Origin: Nocardia rhizosphaerihabitans
GTDB taxonomy: Bacteria > Actinomycetota > Actinomycetes > Mycobacteriales > Mycobacteriaceae
Direction: 5' to 3'
Assembly (NCBI RefSeq): GCF_014646295.1
Contig: NZ_BMNE01000003.1
Coordinates: 677,965 to 741,964 of the forward strand
Length of the DNA stretch: 64,000 nucleotides
The notes under the pieces: model-generated
Database searches by the model: none
What the model saw: the letters and a program-made list of their open reading frames with translations, nothing else
Told to the model about the DNA's origin: nothing
Translations under genes and position numbers: made by a program
Shown: piece by piece, positions 40,301 to 48,644 of the stretch
How the letters are laid out: each line of letters starts with the position of its first letter
Position numbering within the stretch: position 1 is the stretch's first letter

Positions 40301-41598
40301 AGGAACTGGTGCAGGAACAGCAGGAACCTGCGATGGTGCGCCGCCAATTCGACGTCGCTGTACAGGTTTCTGTTGCCCTGGAAGTCGATGTGGGTGCTCT
40401 CACCCCCCACCCCGGGATACAGGTTGACGAAGAGATCTTCGATCAGCCCGGAGGTCAGCACATGCACCCGTCCGGTGACCGCGCCGAGCTGGATCCGGGT
40501 GTCCACCATCATCAGGTTCACCGACGGCCCGAACGATGCGGGTTCGTCCATCGGCCAGCCGAGATCGCGAACGATGTCCTCCTGGCGGTATCGCTGTCGC
40601 CGCAATGCGCCGGTGAGCTCACTCTGCGCAGCGCGGATCACGTCGCCGACCGAGGTGGTCGGCGACAGGGTGAGCCGCACCGGGACGACATTGGCGACCA
40701 TGCCACCGGAACGTCGTAGGCTCGCCGTGGTGCGCGCCGAAACAGGAAGGCTCAGCACCACCTCTCCGGCTCCGGTCATGGCGGCGAGGTACGCGCCGAA
40801 CGCGGCGACCACGGTCGGCGCGACGCCCGAGGAGGCAGCTTTCGCGACAGAGTCCAGCAGCGCGGCCATGTCGCTGGTCAGCGCGCCCGCGACGCGCCTC
40901 GGCTGCGCGTCGACATCGGCGATGCGCCCGGCAAGGCTCACCGGGTCGGCCATCCCGCCGAGGTGCTCGCGCCAATACTCCCGGTCGGCCACGAACCGAT
41001 CCGAGCTGCGATAGGCCACATCGGCGTCGACGATCTTGCGGAGGTGATCGGCCTTGGCCGCCGGTGGCTCCCTGCCCTTGATCGCCGCGTTGTAGAGCTC
41101 GCTGGTGCGCTGCACCAGGGCCACCGCGCCCATACCGTCCAACACGATGTGGTGGATCCGCGTGTAGCAGAACCAGCGGTTGTCGGCGATCCGCAGCATG
41201 GCACCACAGACCAGGCGATCGGTGGTCAGGTTCAGCGGCGCCGCGTACTCCGCGCACATCCAGGTGTGCGCAGCGGTGACCGGATCGGGTTTGTCACGGA
41301 AATCCAGGACCACCGGACTTTCGTCCAGCGTGGTATCGACCAGCTGGTAGGGATACCCGCTGACCTCGATCAGCCGCAGATACCCGGTACCGAACTCGCG
41401 CCCGGCCTGGCGCGCAGCCTCCGCCAGCACCTCGAGGTCGATCGGCCCTTCCATGTCGATGTACTGCGCGATGGAAAAGGGGATGTCGCCCGCGAGTTGC
41501 TGGGCGAACCAGATGCCGTGTTGAGCCGCCGACAGCTCGAATGCGCCCTCGGGTAAACCGGGGCCGGTCTCGGTGGGCGACAGGGAAGGCTGTTGCAT
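28306..41598 (-). CDS. Non-ribosomal peptide synthetase NRPS-2, three modules with thioesterase
   Basis: 4430 residues, complete. Approximate domains: C1 15-450 (HHIVLDGMG, EntF-like N-terminus ELSAAQHGIWFAQQ), A1 465-960, T1 ~1004 (LGGDSIVS), E1 1057-1503, C2 1527-1960 (PLSPLQFGLLFH; HHLVLDGWS, D-donor type), A2 1984-2473, T2 2490-2567 (SGGNSLSA), C3 2573-3070 (L-donor type, HHISADGAS, with an insertion at 2703-2742), A3 3087-3577, T3 3590-3660 (LGGDSILA), E2 3673-4133 (HHLVIDSVSW, intact), TE 4175-4430 (GWSFGG; C-terminal His in GTHYEL). E1 reads HQLVTDELSW, so the catalytic second His is Gln1190. Hand-aligned A codes: DIEDVGAVT, DAAVAALIM, DAFVAALIL; the two acids in the first (E239, D278) fit a cationic side chain. 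The expected product is a tripeptide unit whose last residue is D, released or cyclised by the TE. No MbtH-like gene is present in the window. Confidence 0.97.
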   Translation of the reverse strand: MQQPSLSPTETGPGLPEGAFELSAAQHGIWFAQQLAGDIPFSIAQYIDMEGPIDLEVLAEAARQAGREFGTGYLRLIEVSGYPYQLVDTTLDESPVVLDFRDKPDPVTAAHTWMCAEYAAPLNLTTDRLVCGAMLRIADNRWFCYTRIHHIVLDGMGAVALVQRTSELYNAAIKGREPPAAKADHLRKIVDADVAYRSSDRFVADREYWREHLGGMADPVSLAGRIADVDAQPRRVAGALTSDMAALLDSVAKAASSGVAPTVVAAFGAYLAAMTGAGEVVLSLPVSARTTASLRRSGGMVANVVPVRLTLSPTTSVGDVIRAAQSELTGALRRQRYRQEDIVRDLGWPMDEPASFGPSVNLMMVDTRIQLGAVTGRVHVLTSGLIEDLFVNLYPGVGGESTHIDFQGNRNLYSDVELAAHHRRFLLFLHQFLAAGPDAALWTVPVVSDDEQTELAPVRGPEGVAPRSLPDILAAGAALDRDAVAIRSGETTLSYRGVDEYTNRLARVLIAAGAGPERTVAISIPRSAESVSAMIAVAKTGAAFVPIDPTYPADRIEHMLGDSGVVAGVTVAAVRQSLPDRVDWLILDDEATLIEVAEQDAAAITDTERRAAVQLDQAAYLIYTSGSTGLPKGVVVSHRGLADLVASSGTEFRIDADSVVAHAVSPSFDISVEEVLVTLAAGATLVVVPPSAAAGEDLAEVLRAHRVTHLDVTPAVVGSLDPKTLPELSTVVVGGDACPPELVAKWSGRSLLNAYGPTETTVTVTVSEALTPATPITIGSLVRGVSGVVLDPWLRPVPPNTTGELYLAGPGVARGYHQRNGLTAARFVANPYEPGARMYRTGDLVRWNTREGRLELEYQGRSDFQVKVRGFRIELGEIDAALRRHPDIDFAITLGVRTDSGATELVSYVLPRPGAEMHPEALKAAAGESLPAYMVPAVVVVLDHIPLTPLGTVDRTALPAPDAGRRATVSRAPSTPREQALAALFAEVLGRQAVGVDESFFALGGDSIVSIQLVSRAKAAGLGFSARDVFERKTVAALAVVATEVPAQVVHELPGGGVGTVELTPIVHAMLDQGDTWRRFSQAVVISLPTGIERARLGAAVQALVDHHHLLRSSLRHGDEGWEWVVADRGSIDAETLVEVVAAGPEHEETCERAVRRAADLLDPESGVVARFVLLERADADPLCWLVMHQLVTDELSWRILAADLATAARGGVLAPGGTSFRRWAHGQLAHAGERVGELPIWQRVLATPDPALGSGTLDPAVDVVATIAHRQTTIAPDVANIVLAAAPDRFHCSPDDVLLTALTMALGRRRDRAAALCTLVGHDRVAAILPGADLARTVGCFTSMHPVALDRTGIDLADAFAGGAAAGAAIKAVKEQLRALPDHGIGFGILRYLNTDTADALAGAPTPQVRFDYLDRTTSDGTPEAFLPQRFVAAQDDRAPLAAVVDITAVRTDSGLEVTWSYASRLLDAAAVDELAELWTDALRALADHAETAGAGGHTPSDFDLVSITQPQIDGWDHTYPNVADVWPLSPLQFGLLFHALYDPDTADSYTVQSILTLAGTVDASRLRAAAQALVARHDNLRVAFVETDDGPRQLVLGEAEAHWQEVDLTGIPDADLRQRELDRVLAVDAHTRFDLTRPPLLRFLLIRTAADIYRFVLTNHHLVLDGWSGPLLVRELLTLYVTSGDASALPPAHPYRKFLSWLRTQDDAASVAAWARSLAGVDTPTRAVASLDGIESTETGMISTDLPHGTVARLETVARESGATVNTLVQAGWAMVLAMLTGRTDVVFGGTVSGRPPELAGVEEMVGLFINTLPVRVRLDPAERVVELLARLQAEQARLMDYQQVGLAAIHQAVGLAELFDTMVVFESYPIDREMLSQMLGVAGMRVLDVEVTDAAAYPLNLMVTPLRGAEGPDTLHITLKFMADKLDHPAARTLLDRFVRLLTQLAEHPRALVSQLQHCDDAERAALLPVRGPESVPLRTLPEILADGARIDSGAIAVSVDELTMSYGELDAWSNRIARILLRRGAGREAFVALALTRSLESVVAVWALAKTGAAFMPLDPHYPVARIEQMLTDSKAPIGVTVTAIRERLPGTVDWVLLDDPGTIRTAMTVSGAPVTDEERGSSVEIDQTAYLIYTSGSTGTPKAVLLSHRGVANFVTAYNKSLELDATASALHVASPSFDAAVAELLTTHGAGGRLVVAPPDVYGGAELERLLRIERVTHAVVTPSVLATMDPSDLDQLRGLAVAGEAVTPELIERWSAGRRMVNLYGPTEFSIMATGSAELVVGEPITIGGPIHGAATMVLDTWLRPVPMGVAGELYLAGPALARGYFNRFAMTAGRFVADPYGEPGERMYRTGDMVRWSTGDNGALELEYLGRSDFQVKIRGLRIELGEIDAALSRDEQVEHAVTIGHTDPAGETVLVSYVLPAEGAELDTERLRVQLAAELPGYIVPGYVVELDSIPLTPVGKLDRTALPLPDFSGAHRPYLAPRTPVEEAVAAVFAEVLGADRVSIDQPFFESGGNSLSATKVVARVNSALGSTITLRDLFDAPTVSQLSARVVPATDGKPGRRALAPQIRPDRIPLSPAQQRMWVLNRMDPASPAYNIAVALRLTGELDVDAMRQALADVVGRHESLRTVYPADEAGPRQVVIDAEVAAPAITLLDIEDGAPLRDRINTVAGTGFDVTREPPLRVGVFRVVSPTAHPPGTAATSAEHAAGAAQVCSGHFMSGAENSAVPASSAPVHVVVLVVHHISADGASMAPLAADLVAAYSARSAGADTARAPLAVQYADFALWHRELLGSESDPESTVAEQIRYWTRTLSGVPELLELPADRPRPAVNSMRSADYAFTIDLELHSALVQFATAHNVSPFMVVHATLAVLLARLGATDDVVIGTPVAGRSEQALDELVGMFVNTLALRARVDQSVGFTEFLTAVRSADLDAFGNADVPFEQLVQALNPSRSTAHHPFFQVLLTLQNFVEPVLELPGLRFEVENFDRRSSQFDLTVDLRERFAGTEPAGLDGVLTYATDLFDEATVASLATRWQHVLTTVLTQPEARLADIDILDGTERSALVPVRGPESCGTTTLSQLLAASVAQYPERAALVVAGHTTTYQELDAQANRLARLLLEAGAGPETSVALSLPRSAELLTGLWAAAKIGAAFLPIDPKHPGERIKHMLTDSGTRVGLTVAAYRSMLPNNTTWLVLDDPELVERWFRAHSTAVRDSELPTPIRPDNPAWLIYTSGSTGTPKGVSVSHRGLADMVAAQRDLLGLDEHSRVLQVASPSFDASLFEAVMAFGTGGASVVSPPEVFGGSALSELIEAERVTHMVITPSALATIEPDEVPSVRVLAVAGEAVGAELVERWAADRTMVDLYGLTETTILATASDPLVVGEPVSIGTPIRGTAALVLDDRLRPVPVGVPGELYLAGPGLARGYHARPSLTAARFMANPFGAAGERMYRTGDLVRWTRSGSNVELDYIGRTDFQVKVRGQRIELGEIDAVLGRTADVGFAMTLGVPGPTGATALAAYLLPTRGVELDVARVRAAAANTLPAYMVPSAFVVLDSIPLTVVGKLDRKALPAPEFTADHAEYRAPSTPTEKAIAGIFGALLGLDVVGADDSFFALGGDSILAIQLVSLAKQQGINCTPLQVFEHPTVAALATATEVAGAVVTLDELPGGGVGEMPIPPIVHYMLERGGNYNRFAQSAVLEMPVGIERDQIVATVTAVVDRHDMLRARLTTAEDGAPRLLVGEPGSIDVGALVHRVELDAVDSVHLREDTVTELDSAMNRLDPAHGIVLQFVWLDPVGGAGARTRAGRLIVVAHHLVIDSVSWRILIPDLVAAWAQVSVGDTPVLAETGTSMRRWSHALADESRSDRRVSELGYWQRVIEDRPDPLIGSRELDAGVDQTRTLRTVERASAAEVTSALLTTLPALFHCGADDALLATLALALMRWHGGADDTVLVRLEGHGRQEQVIPGADLSRTIGWFTSLYPVRLDLTGIDVDGALTGGPAMGAAIRAVRNQLSAVPDNGIGFGLLRYLNPETAARLPARLPGRISFNYLGRYSTGDVPAGLERLGWLPTAELGDLHVAEYPDVPLQSALDVNAVVIGDRLEASFGFPATLLDTAAVAELADLWMDALGAAAHFAETPAAQTAAAEDAAAHAAAATAPIPGGLGLDVLLPIRVDGTEPALFCIHPASGISWTYLGFAEALRPGRPIYGLQAPDLGGREPPVRSIEEFADRYIREIRAIQPEGPYHLLGWSFGGLIAHAIATKLQEAGDTVGIVALLDADTADIDGDSIERLTAGAFVNTFGPVVGIQDVPADATAQQAADLIRERLGGVSLIDADVIERIAESYNASARTRTGYRRPVFDGDILYFSAITDTSDIFGPDGWQPYVTGEIINHDIEGTHYELTAPHVLPFIARVLDEHLGGRG
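33373..33492 (-). other. 40-codon in-frame insertion in C3 of NRPS-2
   Basis: Residues 2703-2742 interrupt C3 just before the strand that carries HHxxxDG. Related C domains, such as the L-donor C of NRPS-1, have only a short turn here. The insert is rich in Ala, Ser, Gly and His and contains AAQVCSGHFMSGAENS. It is exactly 120 nt long and keeps the frame. Confidence 0.75.
38029..38031 (-). other. Gln codon replacing the catalytic His of the first E domain
   Basis: The CAG codon encodes Gln1190 of NRPS-2 in HQLVTDELSWRIL, where E domains have HHxxxDxxSW. The flanking His, Asp and SW are kept. The second His is the general base in the C/E superfamily, so this E domain is probably inactive. Confidence 0.85.
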
Positions 41599-41655
41599 GA
41601 TGACGAGTCCTAGCGCCGCGTAGCAGGCGACAAGTCAATTCTGGACCTGTCCGGC

Positions 41656-41674
41656 CAATGCCGGAAGGGCATTG
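41656..41674. promoter_or_regulatory. Inverted repeat upstream of NRPS-2
   Basis: CAATGCC-GGAAG-GGCATTG, seven-base perfect arms, 58 bp upstream of the NRPS-2 ATG. Candidate operator. TTGACT at about 41638-41633 could be a -35 element, but no convincing -10 box follows. Confidence 0.4.
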
Positions 41675-41968
41675 CCGACGCTGCGCGAGATCGCCCAGTG
41701 GGATCGCTCAGCCGGTCCGTGCCTGGTCAGGCGGCCTTGTGCTGCCGGACTGGCAGTCGTCGGTCCGGCAGATGCACCGCGCAGCGGGGCATGCTCTCAC
41801 CGACGTGCCGGCGAAGGTGCGGGCTGAAGACCCGGTGTGGTCGGGCGGACATCGATTCCATCGGCAGTCGACCGATCCAGACATCGACACCGTCGACATC
41901 CTCGACACTACCGCTGCCTGTTTGCTGAGAGGTCACGGCCGCGCTCTGGGGTAGTCGATATCGAGCCT

Positions 41969-42003
41969 CCTCCCCCCGGGTTCCTGTGGCCCGAGGGGGG
42001 AGG
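41969..42003. terminator. Hairpin terminator after the UvrA-like gene
   Basis: CCTCCCCCC and GGG on the left (41969-41980) pair with CCC and GGGGGGAGG on the right (41990-42003), with a two-base bulge and a nine-base loop. It begins 9 bp beyond the stop of the minus-strand gene at 42013. No T-tract. Confidence 0.65.
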
Positions 42004-42012
42004 CGAGCGGGG

Positions 42013-44397
<2,385 letters not shown>

Positions 44398-44452
44398 GAG
44401 TCTCCCTCGGTCAGTCGGCGTCGCCGGATATCGAATCTACCGGCGGTCGGGC

Positions 44453-44863
44453 TTACTTGGCCTGCTGGATTCGGACCATGTTGCCCGCGGGGTCGCGGAA
44501 GGCGCAGTCACGGACGCCGTAGGGCTGATCGGTGGGTTCCTGGACCACCTCGATGTCGCCTGCCTGGAGCTTCTCGAACAGCCCGTCGAGGTCGTCGGTG
44601 GCGAGGTTGATCCCGGCGTAGGTGCCTTTGGCCATCATCTCCGTGATGACGCGGCGTTCCTCGTCGGTGATGCCGGGGTCGGCGGCGGGCGGGGTCAGCA
44701 CGAGGGAGGTGTCTGGTTGGCCGGCGGGGCCGACGACGATCCAGCGCAGACCGCCGTAGCCGACGTCGCTGCGGACCTCGAAGCCGAGGGCGTCGCGGTA
44801 GAAGGCGAGCGCGGCGTCGGGGTCGTCCTGCGGGAGGTAGCTCTGGTGAATGGTGATGTTCAT
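44453..44863 (-). CDS. VOC-family (glyoxalase-fold) protein
   Basis: 136 residues from ATG 44863; a GTG nine bases earlier (44872) is possible. The glyoxalase/bleomycin-resistance pattern is clear: DPDAALAFYRDALGFEV at the N-terminus and GVRDCAFRDPAGNMVRI at the C-terminus. Substrate unknown. It follows the AraC gene by 10 bp in the same direction and is likely its co-transcribed partner or target. Confidence 0.85.
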   Translation of the reverse strand: MNITIHQSYLPQDDPDAALAFYRDALGFEVRSDVGYGGLRWIVVGPAGQPDTSLVLTPPAADPGITDEERRVITEMMAKGTYAGINLATDDLDGLFEKLQAGDIEVVQEPTDQPYGVRDCAFRDPAGNMVRIQQAK

Positions 44864-44873
44864 GGCGACCACG

Positions 44874-45317
44874 CTAATTGCCTGCCGAAGCCTGCGCTTC
44901 TTGATTCCTGATCGGTCTGGTCACCCGCTTGACCACGCACGATGGCATTCCCTGGGTCGCTGCGGCGTGCTCTTGGCGGTAGACACTGGGCGGCACGCCG
45001 ACGAGTTCGGTGAAGCGCGTACTGAAGGTGCCCAGCGACGAGGAGCCGACGGCGAAGCAGACTTCGGTGACGCTCAGGTCCCCGCGCCGCAGCAGCGCCA
45101 TGGCGCGTTCGATGCGGCGGGTCATCAGGTAGGAGTACGGCGATTCGCCGTAGGCGATGCGGAACTGGCGACTGAGGTGCCCGGCGGACATGTGCACGCC
45201 GCGCGCGAGCGCTTCGACGTCGAGCGGCTGGGCGTATTCGCGATCGATGCGGTCGCGGACGCGGCGCAGCAGTGCAAGATCCCTGAGATGCTGGGGCCGC
45301 TCCGGGGTGCTGGTCAC
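44874..45317 (-). CDS. AraC-family regulator (DNA-binding domain only)
   Basis: 147 residues. Two HTHs of AraC/XylS type: LDVEALARGVHMSAGHLSRQ and SVTEVCFAVGSSSLGTFSTR followed by FTELVGVPPSVYR. There is no N-terminal sensory domain, so it is one of the short AraC proteins. It heads a probable operon with the VOC gene and is divergent from the DinB gene, 79 bp away. Confidence 0.9.
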   Translation of the reverse strand: MTSTPERPQHLRDLALLRRVRDRIDREYAQPLDVEALARGVHMSAGHLSRQFRIAYGESPYSYLMTRRIERAMALLRRGDLSVTEVCFAVGSSSLGTFSTRFTELVGVPPSVYRQEHAAATQGMPSCVVKRVTRPIRNQEAQASAGN

Positions 45318-45396
45318 ATGCGCGATCGTCTCACGTCCGGACGGGGTTTCCCAGCACCGTAGGTGTCCGACCCTGCTGGCACCATCGCTGTTCGTG

Positions 45397-45906
45397 ATGA
45401 CGAATGAACGGCCGATGCCGCCGCTGAATGCCGACGAGCGCGCGACGCTGGAGGGGTGGCTGGACTTCTACCGGGCGACGCTGGCGGGCAAGTGCCAGGG
45501 ACTCGATGACGCTCAGCTACGTGTCGCCGCCGCGGCGCCTTCTGCGCTGACCCTGCTCGGCCTGCTCCAGCACATGGCCGAGGTCGAGCGCAACTGGTTC
45601 CGCAGAGTCCTCGCCGGGGAGACTGCCCCGCCGATCCACGACCCGGATGCCGACACCGAGGGGCACGACGGTGGGTTCGAGGTATTCGACCATTCGACCT
45701 ACGACACCGCCCTGGTTGTCTGGAACGACGAGATCGCCCACGCCCGCCGCAACTGCGCCGTGCGTCAGTTGGACGACACGAGTCCGTTCATGGCTGGCCG
45801 GGTGAGTTTGCGCTGGATCTACACGCACATGATCGCCGAGTACGCCCGCCACTGCGGCCATGCCGATCTCATCCGCGAACGCATCGACGGAGCCACGGGC
45901 GTCTGA
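45397..45906 (+). CDS. DinB-family (DUF664) protein
   Basis: 169 residues. The helical-bundle metal-site histidines are visible in LLQHMAEVERNWF and EYARHCGHADLIRE, the DUF664 pattern. ATG 45397 is used; GTG 45394 is adjacent. Proteins of this fold include mycothiol- and bacillithiol-dependent enzymes, consistent with the presence of mshC, but the activity is not known. Confidence 0.85.
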   Translation: MTNERPMPPLNADERATLEGWLDFYRATLAGKCQGLDDAQLRVAAAAPSALTLLGLLQHMAEVERNWFRRVLAGETAPPIHDPDADTEGHDGGFEVFDHSTYDTALVVWNDEIAHARRNCAVRQLDDTSPFMAGRVSLRWIYTHMIAEYARHCGHADLIRERIDGATGV

Positions 45907-45908
45907 AC

Positions 45909-46304
45909 TCAGTCTCGTACGGCGGCGATCTGGTCGAGGAAGTGTGGGCAGGTGCGGAAGTCCTCGGCGTCGCAGTCGAGGACGTGGGTGATCGCGTCGA
46001 GGGCGGCTCGGGTGCGGGCGAGTTGGTCGGTCAGGCGGGTGCGGTGGGCTTGCAGGACCTGTCGGCGGGTGGCGCGGTCGGGGGCGCGGGTGAACAGGAT
46101 GGCGAGGTCGTCCAGGGACAGGCCCGCCTTCTTGCCGAGGACGATCATCGCGATGGTGTCCAGATCGGTGTCGCGGTAGCGGCGCCGGCCCGCGGAGTCG
46201 CGTTCGGGGGTGAGCAGTCCGCAGTCTTCCCAGTGCCGCAGGACATGCGTGGGGAGACCGAAGTGTGCTGCCGCCACGCCGATCGTGGTGTGTTCACCCG
46301 CCAT
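45909..46304 (-). CDS. MerR-family regulator
   Basis: 131 residues. N-terminal winged HTH (IGVAAAHFGLPTHVLRHWED then LLTPERDSAGRRRYRDTDL), a coiled-coil dimerisation helix and a C-terminal pair of cysteines in CDAEDFRTCPHF that could bind a metal or sense redox. It lies 9 bp after the methyltransferase gene and its stop is 2 bp from the stop of the DinB gene. Confidence 0.9.
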   Translation of the reverse strand: MAGEHTTIGVAAAHFGLPTHVLRHWEDCGLLTPERDSAGRRRYRDTDLDTIAMIVLGKKAGLSLDDLAILFTRAPDRATRRQVLQAHRTRLTDQLARTRAALDAITHVLDCDAEDFRTCPHFLDQIAAVRD

Positions 46305-46313
46305 CTGTCGACC

Positions 46314-46859
46314 CTATGCCGTGGCGCGGTAGCGGGTGATGACCGCGACGGGATGCCATGGGAGCCGGACGGTTTCGGTGTCGACGGTGCCGAAGTGCGT
46401 GCGCAGCGCCTGCTGGATCGCTGCGGTGCGGGCGAACCGGAAGTCGTAGATCGTGAGGGTGCCGCCGGGTCGCAGAATCCGGTGTAGTTCGCGGGTGGCT
46501 GCGCCGAGGTCAGGCCATTCGTGCATGCTCAGGCTGGAGACGGCGAAGTCGATGGTGGCGTCGGGGTGTGGCAGGTCGCCGACATCGGCGACGGCGAGTT
46601 CGGCGGGGTGGCCGTCGAGGTTGCGGTGGGCGATCTCGATCATGTGCGGGGACAGATCGATGCCGTGCAGACGAAGATCTGGGCGCCGGGTCGCCAAGGT
46701 GGACAACAGTTTTCCCGGGCCCGTGCCGATGTCGACGACGGTGGCGCCCTGGGCGGTCGCGGTGTCGATGTCGGCGGCGATGCGCCGGTACAGGCTGCCG
46801 AGCAGGCGGGTGGCGCGGCGGTCGTAGCCGGCGCTCTGTGCAGAGCCGAAGGTGGTCAT
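46314..46859 (-). CDS. Class I SAM-dependent methyltransferase
   Basis: 181 residues. Motif I VVDIGTGPGKLL, the acidic loop LHGIDLSPHMIEIA, motif II/III region VADVGDLPHPDATIDFAVSS and LRPGGTLTIYDF are those of the methyltransferase 11/25 group. Substrate unknown. Likely co-transcribed with the MerR gene downstream, which suggests that MerR controls it. Confidence 0.9.
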   Translation of the reverse strand: MTTFGSAQSAGYDRRATRLLGSLYRRIAADIDTATAQGATVVDIGTGPGKLLSTLATRRPDLRLHGIDLSPHMIEIAHRNLDGHPAELAVADVGDLPHPDATIDFAVSSLSMHEWPDLGAATRELHRILRPGGTLTIYDFRFARTAAIQQALRTHFGTVDTETVRLPWHPVAVITRYRATA

Positions 46860-46876
46860 GGGACCACCGTGCCTGT

Positions 46877-47434
46877 TCAGGTCGACATGAAGTCAAGGTC
46901 GGCGGTCGGGCGGACGGCGGCGGTGCGGCCCGGTGCCTGCTGGTACTGCCAGTAGAGGTTGGTGTGGGCGATGACGTCGTCGGGTTTCGGTGCGCCCCAG
47001 GGGGTTTTGTCGAAGGTGGTGTGGGCGTCGGCGACGAGGGTGATGTCATAACCGCGGACGAAGCCGCCGTGGATGGTGGAGCGGATGCACGCGTCGGTTT
47101 CGGCGCCGGTGACCACGAGGTGGCCGGCGCCTGCCGCGGCCAGCAATTCCTCGAGCGGTGTGTCTTCGAAGGAGTCGCCGTAGCGCTTGTGCACCAGGGG
47201 TTCGTCGTCGGTGCGGGTGAGTTCGGGGACGTACTGCCAGGCCTCGGTGCCGGTGACGAGGTCGTCGGAGGAGTGCTGGATCCAGATCACCGGCACGCGG
47301 GCGGCGCGGGCACGGTCGACGAGTGCGGCGATGTTGGCGACCACCTCGTCACGGTGGATCGCTTCGCCGACGACACCGTTCTGGACGTCGACGACGAGCA
47401 GCGCGGTATGGGGGCGGTCGGGCAGTGTGGTCAC
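46877..47434 (-). CDS. Isochorismatase-family cysteine hydrolase
   Basis: 185 residues. The catalytic triad is visible: Asp in ALLVVDVQNG, Lys in PLVHKRYGDSF and Cys in VTGAETDACIRST. Members hydrolyse isochorismate, nicotinamide or ureido compounds; the substrate cannot be told. It lacks an aryl-carrier domain, so it is not an EntB-type siderophore enzyme. Confidence 0.9.
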   Translation of the reverse strand: MTTLPDRPHTALLVVDVQNGVVGEAIHRDEVVANIAALVDRARAARVPVIWIQHSSDDLVTGTEAWQYVPELTRTDDEPLVHKRYGDSFEDTPLEELLAAAGAGHLVVTGAETDACIRSTIHGGFVRGYDITLVADAHTTFDKTPWGAPKPDDVIAHTNLYWQYQQAPGRTAAVRPTADLDFMST

Positions 47435-47452
47435 GGCGAAACCTCGCGGGAT

Positions 47453-48238
47453 TCAGAGCGGCCGCAGGACGACGATGCCGGGTGTGGTGCGGACGTAGTC
47501 GGCCAGTGGGGTATCGACGACCTGGTAGTCGGCCAGGGAAGAGGCGTTGCGGAACACCGGGCCGGTGGGGGTCTGGACGACGATGCCGACGTGGGTGACA
47601 TCGAGGCCGGCTTCGGGGGTGTAGGCGCCGAGGAAGTCGCCGGTGCGCAGACCTGCCACGACTCCCCCGTCGACCGCGGCCGCGGGGATGTGGGTGATCG
47701 CGCGGTCGACGACGGGCAGGCCGGGCAGGTAGTTGCTGCCGTCGGCTTTGGCGTTGAGGTGCTTGGTGGTGGTGACAGCGGCCGGGCTCAGGCTCGCGGT
47801 GATGTCGGTGGCGGCGATGCGGCCGGTGGCGGCCCAGTCGGTGAAGAAGTGCTTGCGCTGGGTGAATTCGACGCGGCTGTCGACATAGCGGGTGGCGATC
47901 AGGTTCGTGACGAACTGGTCGCGGTCGGTCGAGCGGGAGGCGGCGGCGACGTAGTCGAGGAAGGTGAAGCAGTCGACGCGGCGCAGGTCGACGACGAGTT
48001 GTTCGGGCTCGGTGGCGGATCCGACGAGCATGTTCGCGCCGTAGGGCGTGCCGAGCAGGCGGGCGGAGAGCCGGGCCAGCAGTTCGCCCCGGTCCACGGC
48101 GCCCGCTTCGGCGCGCACGGCGAGCAGTTCGTCGATCTTGCGGCCGGTGGCGTCGTCGACAGCCGGTGCGCCGAGGGCGGGTGCGGTGGCGCAGACGAGC
48201 GCGGCGAGCACGAGCAGGATCCGGACGATGATGCGCAA
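47453..48238 (-). CDS. Exported DUF1460 protein (amidase-like)
   Basis: 261 residues starting at TTG 48238, which follows GGAGG at a short, acceptable spacing; no ATG or GTG is better. An N-terminal signal peptide (RIIVRILLVLAALVCATAPA) is followed by the DUF1460 core: LLGTPYGANMLVG, VDCFTFLDYVAAASRS with the candidate catalytic Cys, and DVTHVGIVVQT with the candidate His. The family is NlpC/P60-like and is described as N-acetylmuramoyl-L-alanine amidase-like, so it probably acts on cell wall. Confidence 0.8.
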   Translation of the reverse strand: MRIIVRILLVLAALVCATAPALGAPAVDDATGRKIDELLAVRAEAGAVDRGELLARLSARLLGTPYGANMLVGSATEPEQLVVDLRRVDCFTFLDYVAAASRSTDRDQFVTNLIATRYVDSRVEFTQRKHFFTDWAATGRIAATDITASLSPAAVTTTKHLNAKADGSNYLPGLPVVDRAITHIPAAAVDGGVVAGLRTGDFLGAYTPEAGLDVTHVGIVVQTPTGPVFRNASSLADYQVVDTPLADYVRTTPGIVVLRPL

Positions 48239-48308
48239 GACGCCTCCAGCAGGCAACGGTCGATCGGTGCGAGCGGTTTCCACCGTAGCCGACGGGCCGG
48301 GTGCCACC

Positions 48309-48545
48309 TCAGCTGTCGGGGACGATGACCGCGCGGCCGGTGATCTTGCCCGCGTGCAGCCGCTCGTAGGCCAGGGGCGCTTCGTCGAGGCTGAACGTCT
48401 CGACATGCACCGACACATGTCCCTGGCGGGCGATGTCGAGGACTTCGACGAGTTCGGTGCGGGTGCCCCGGTACGGAGACGACACGGTGGTCTCGTAGGG
48501 CAGCGCGCCGAAACCGACAGGCACGGTCCCGCCACCGATGCCGAG
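48309..48545 (-). pseudogene. 3' remnant of a zinc alcohol dehydrogenase gene
   Basis: 78 codons plus a stop encode only the C-terminal end of a medium-chain alcohol dehydrogenase: GIGGGTVPVGFGALPYETTV, PYRGTRTELVEVLDIARQGH and FSLDEAPLAYERLHAGKITG. The GroES and Rossmann domains are missing, and homology stops abruptly at about 48545, next to the promoter region of the intact dehydrogenase on the other strand. The fragment is a decayed or truncated gene. Confidence 0.8.
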
Positions 48546-48644
48546 TGGCGACCTCCTCGATCGTCGCAGCATTCTCGGGATGATTGCAAGCGATTCGCGA
48601 TCTTGCCGCTGCTGTGCGATCGCGTACCGTTGTCCCAGGCAATT

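Larger units (their letters stand above)
41599..42012. other. Upstream region of NRPS-2
   Basis: 414 bp between NRPS-2 and the UvrA-like gene. Small open frames here (for example 41727-41936 minus) show no family resemblance; in particular none is MbtH-like. It holds the inverted repeat at 41656-41674, three TCGACA units at exact 9-bp period (41884, 41893, 41902) and the terminator at 41969-42003. Confidence 0.6.

Noticed and set aside
41727..41936. 69-codon frame directly upstream of NRPS-2, examined as a possible MbtH-like gene
   Set aside because: It lacks the MbtH signature residues and has no ribosome site.
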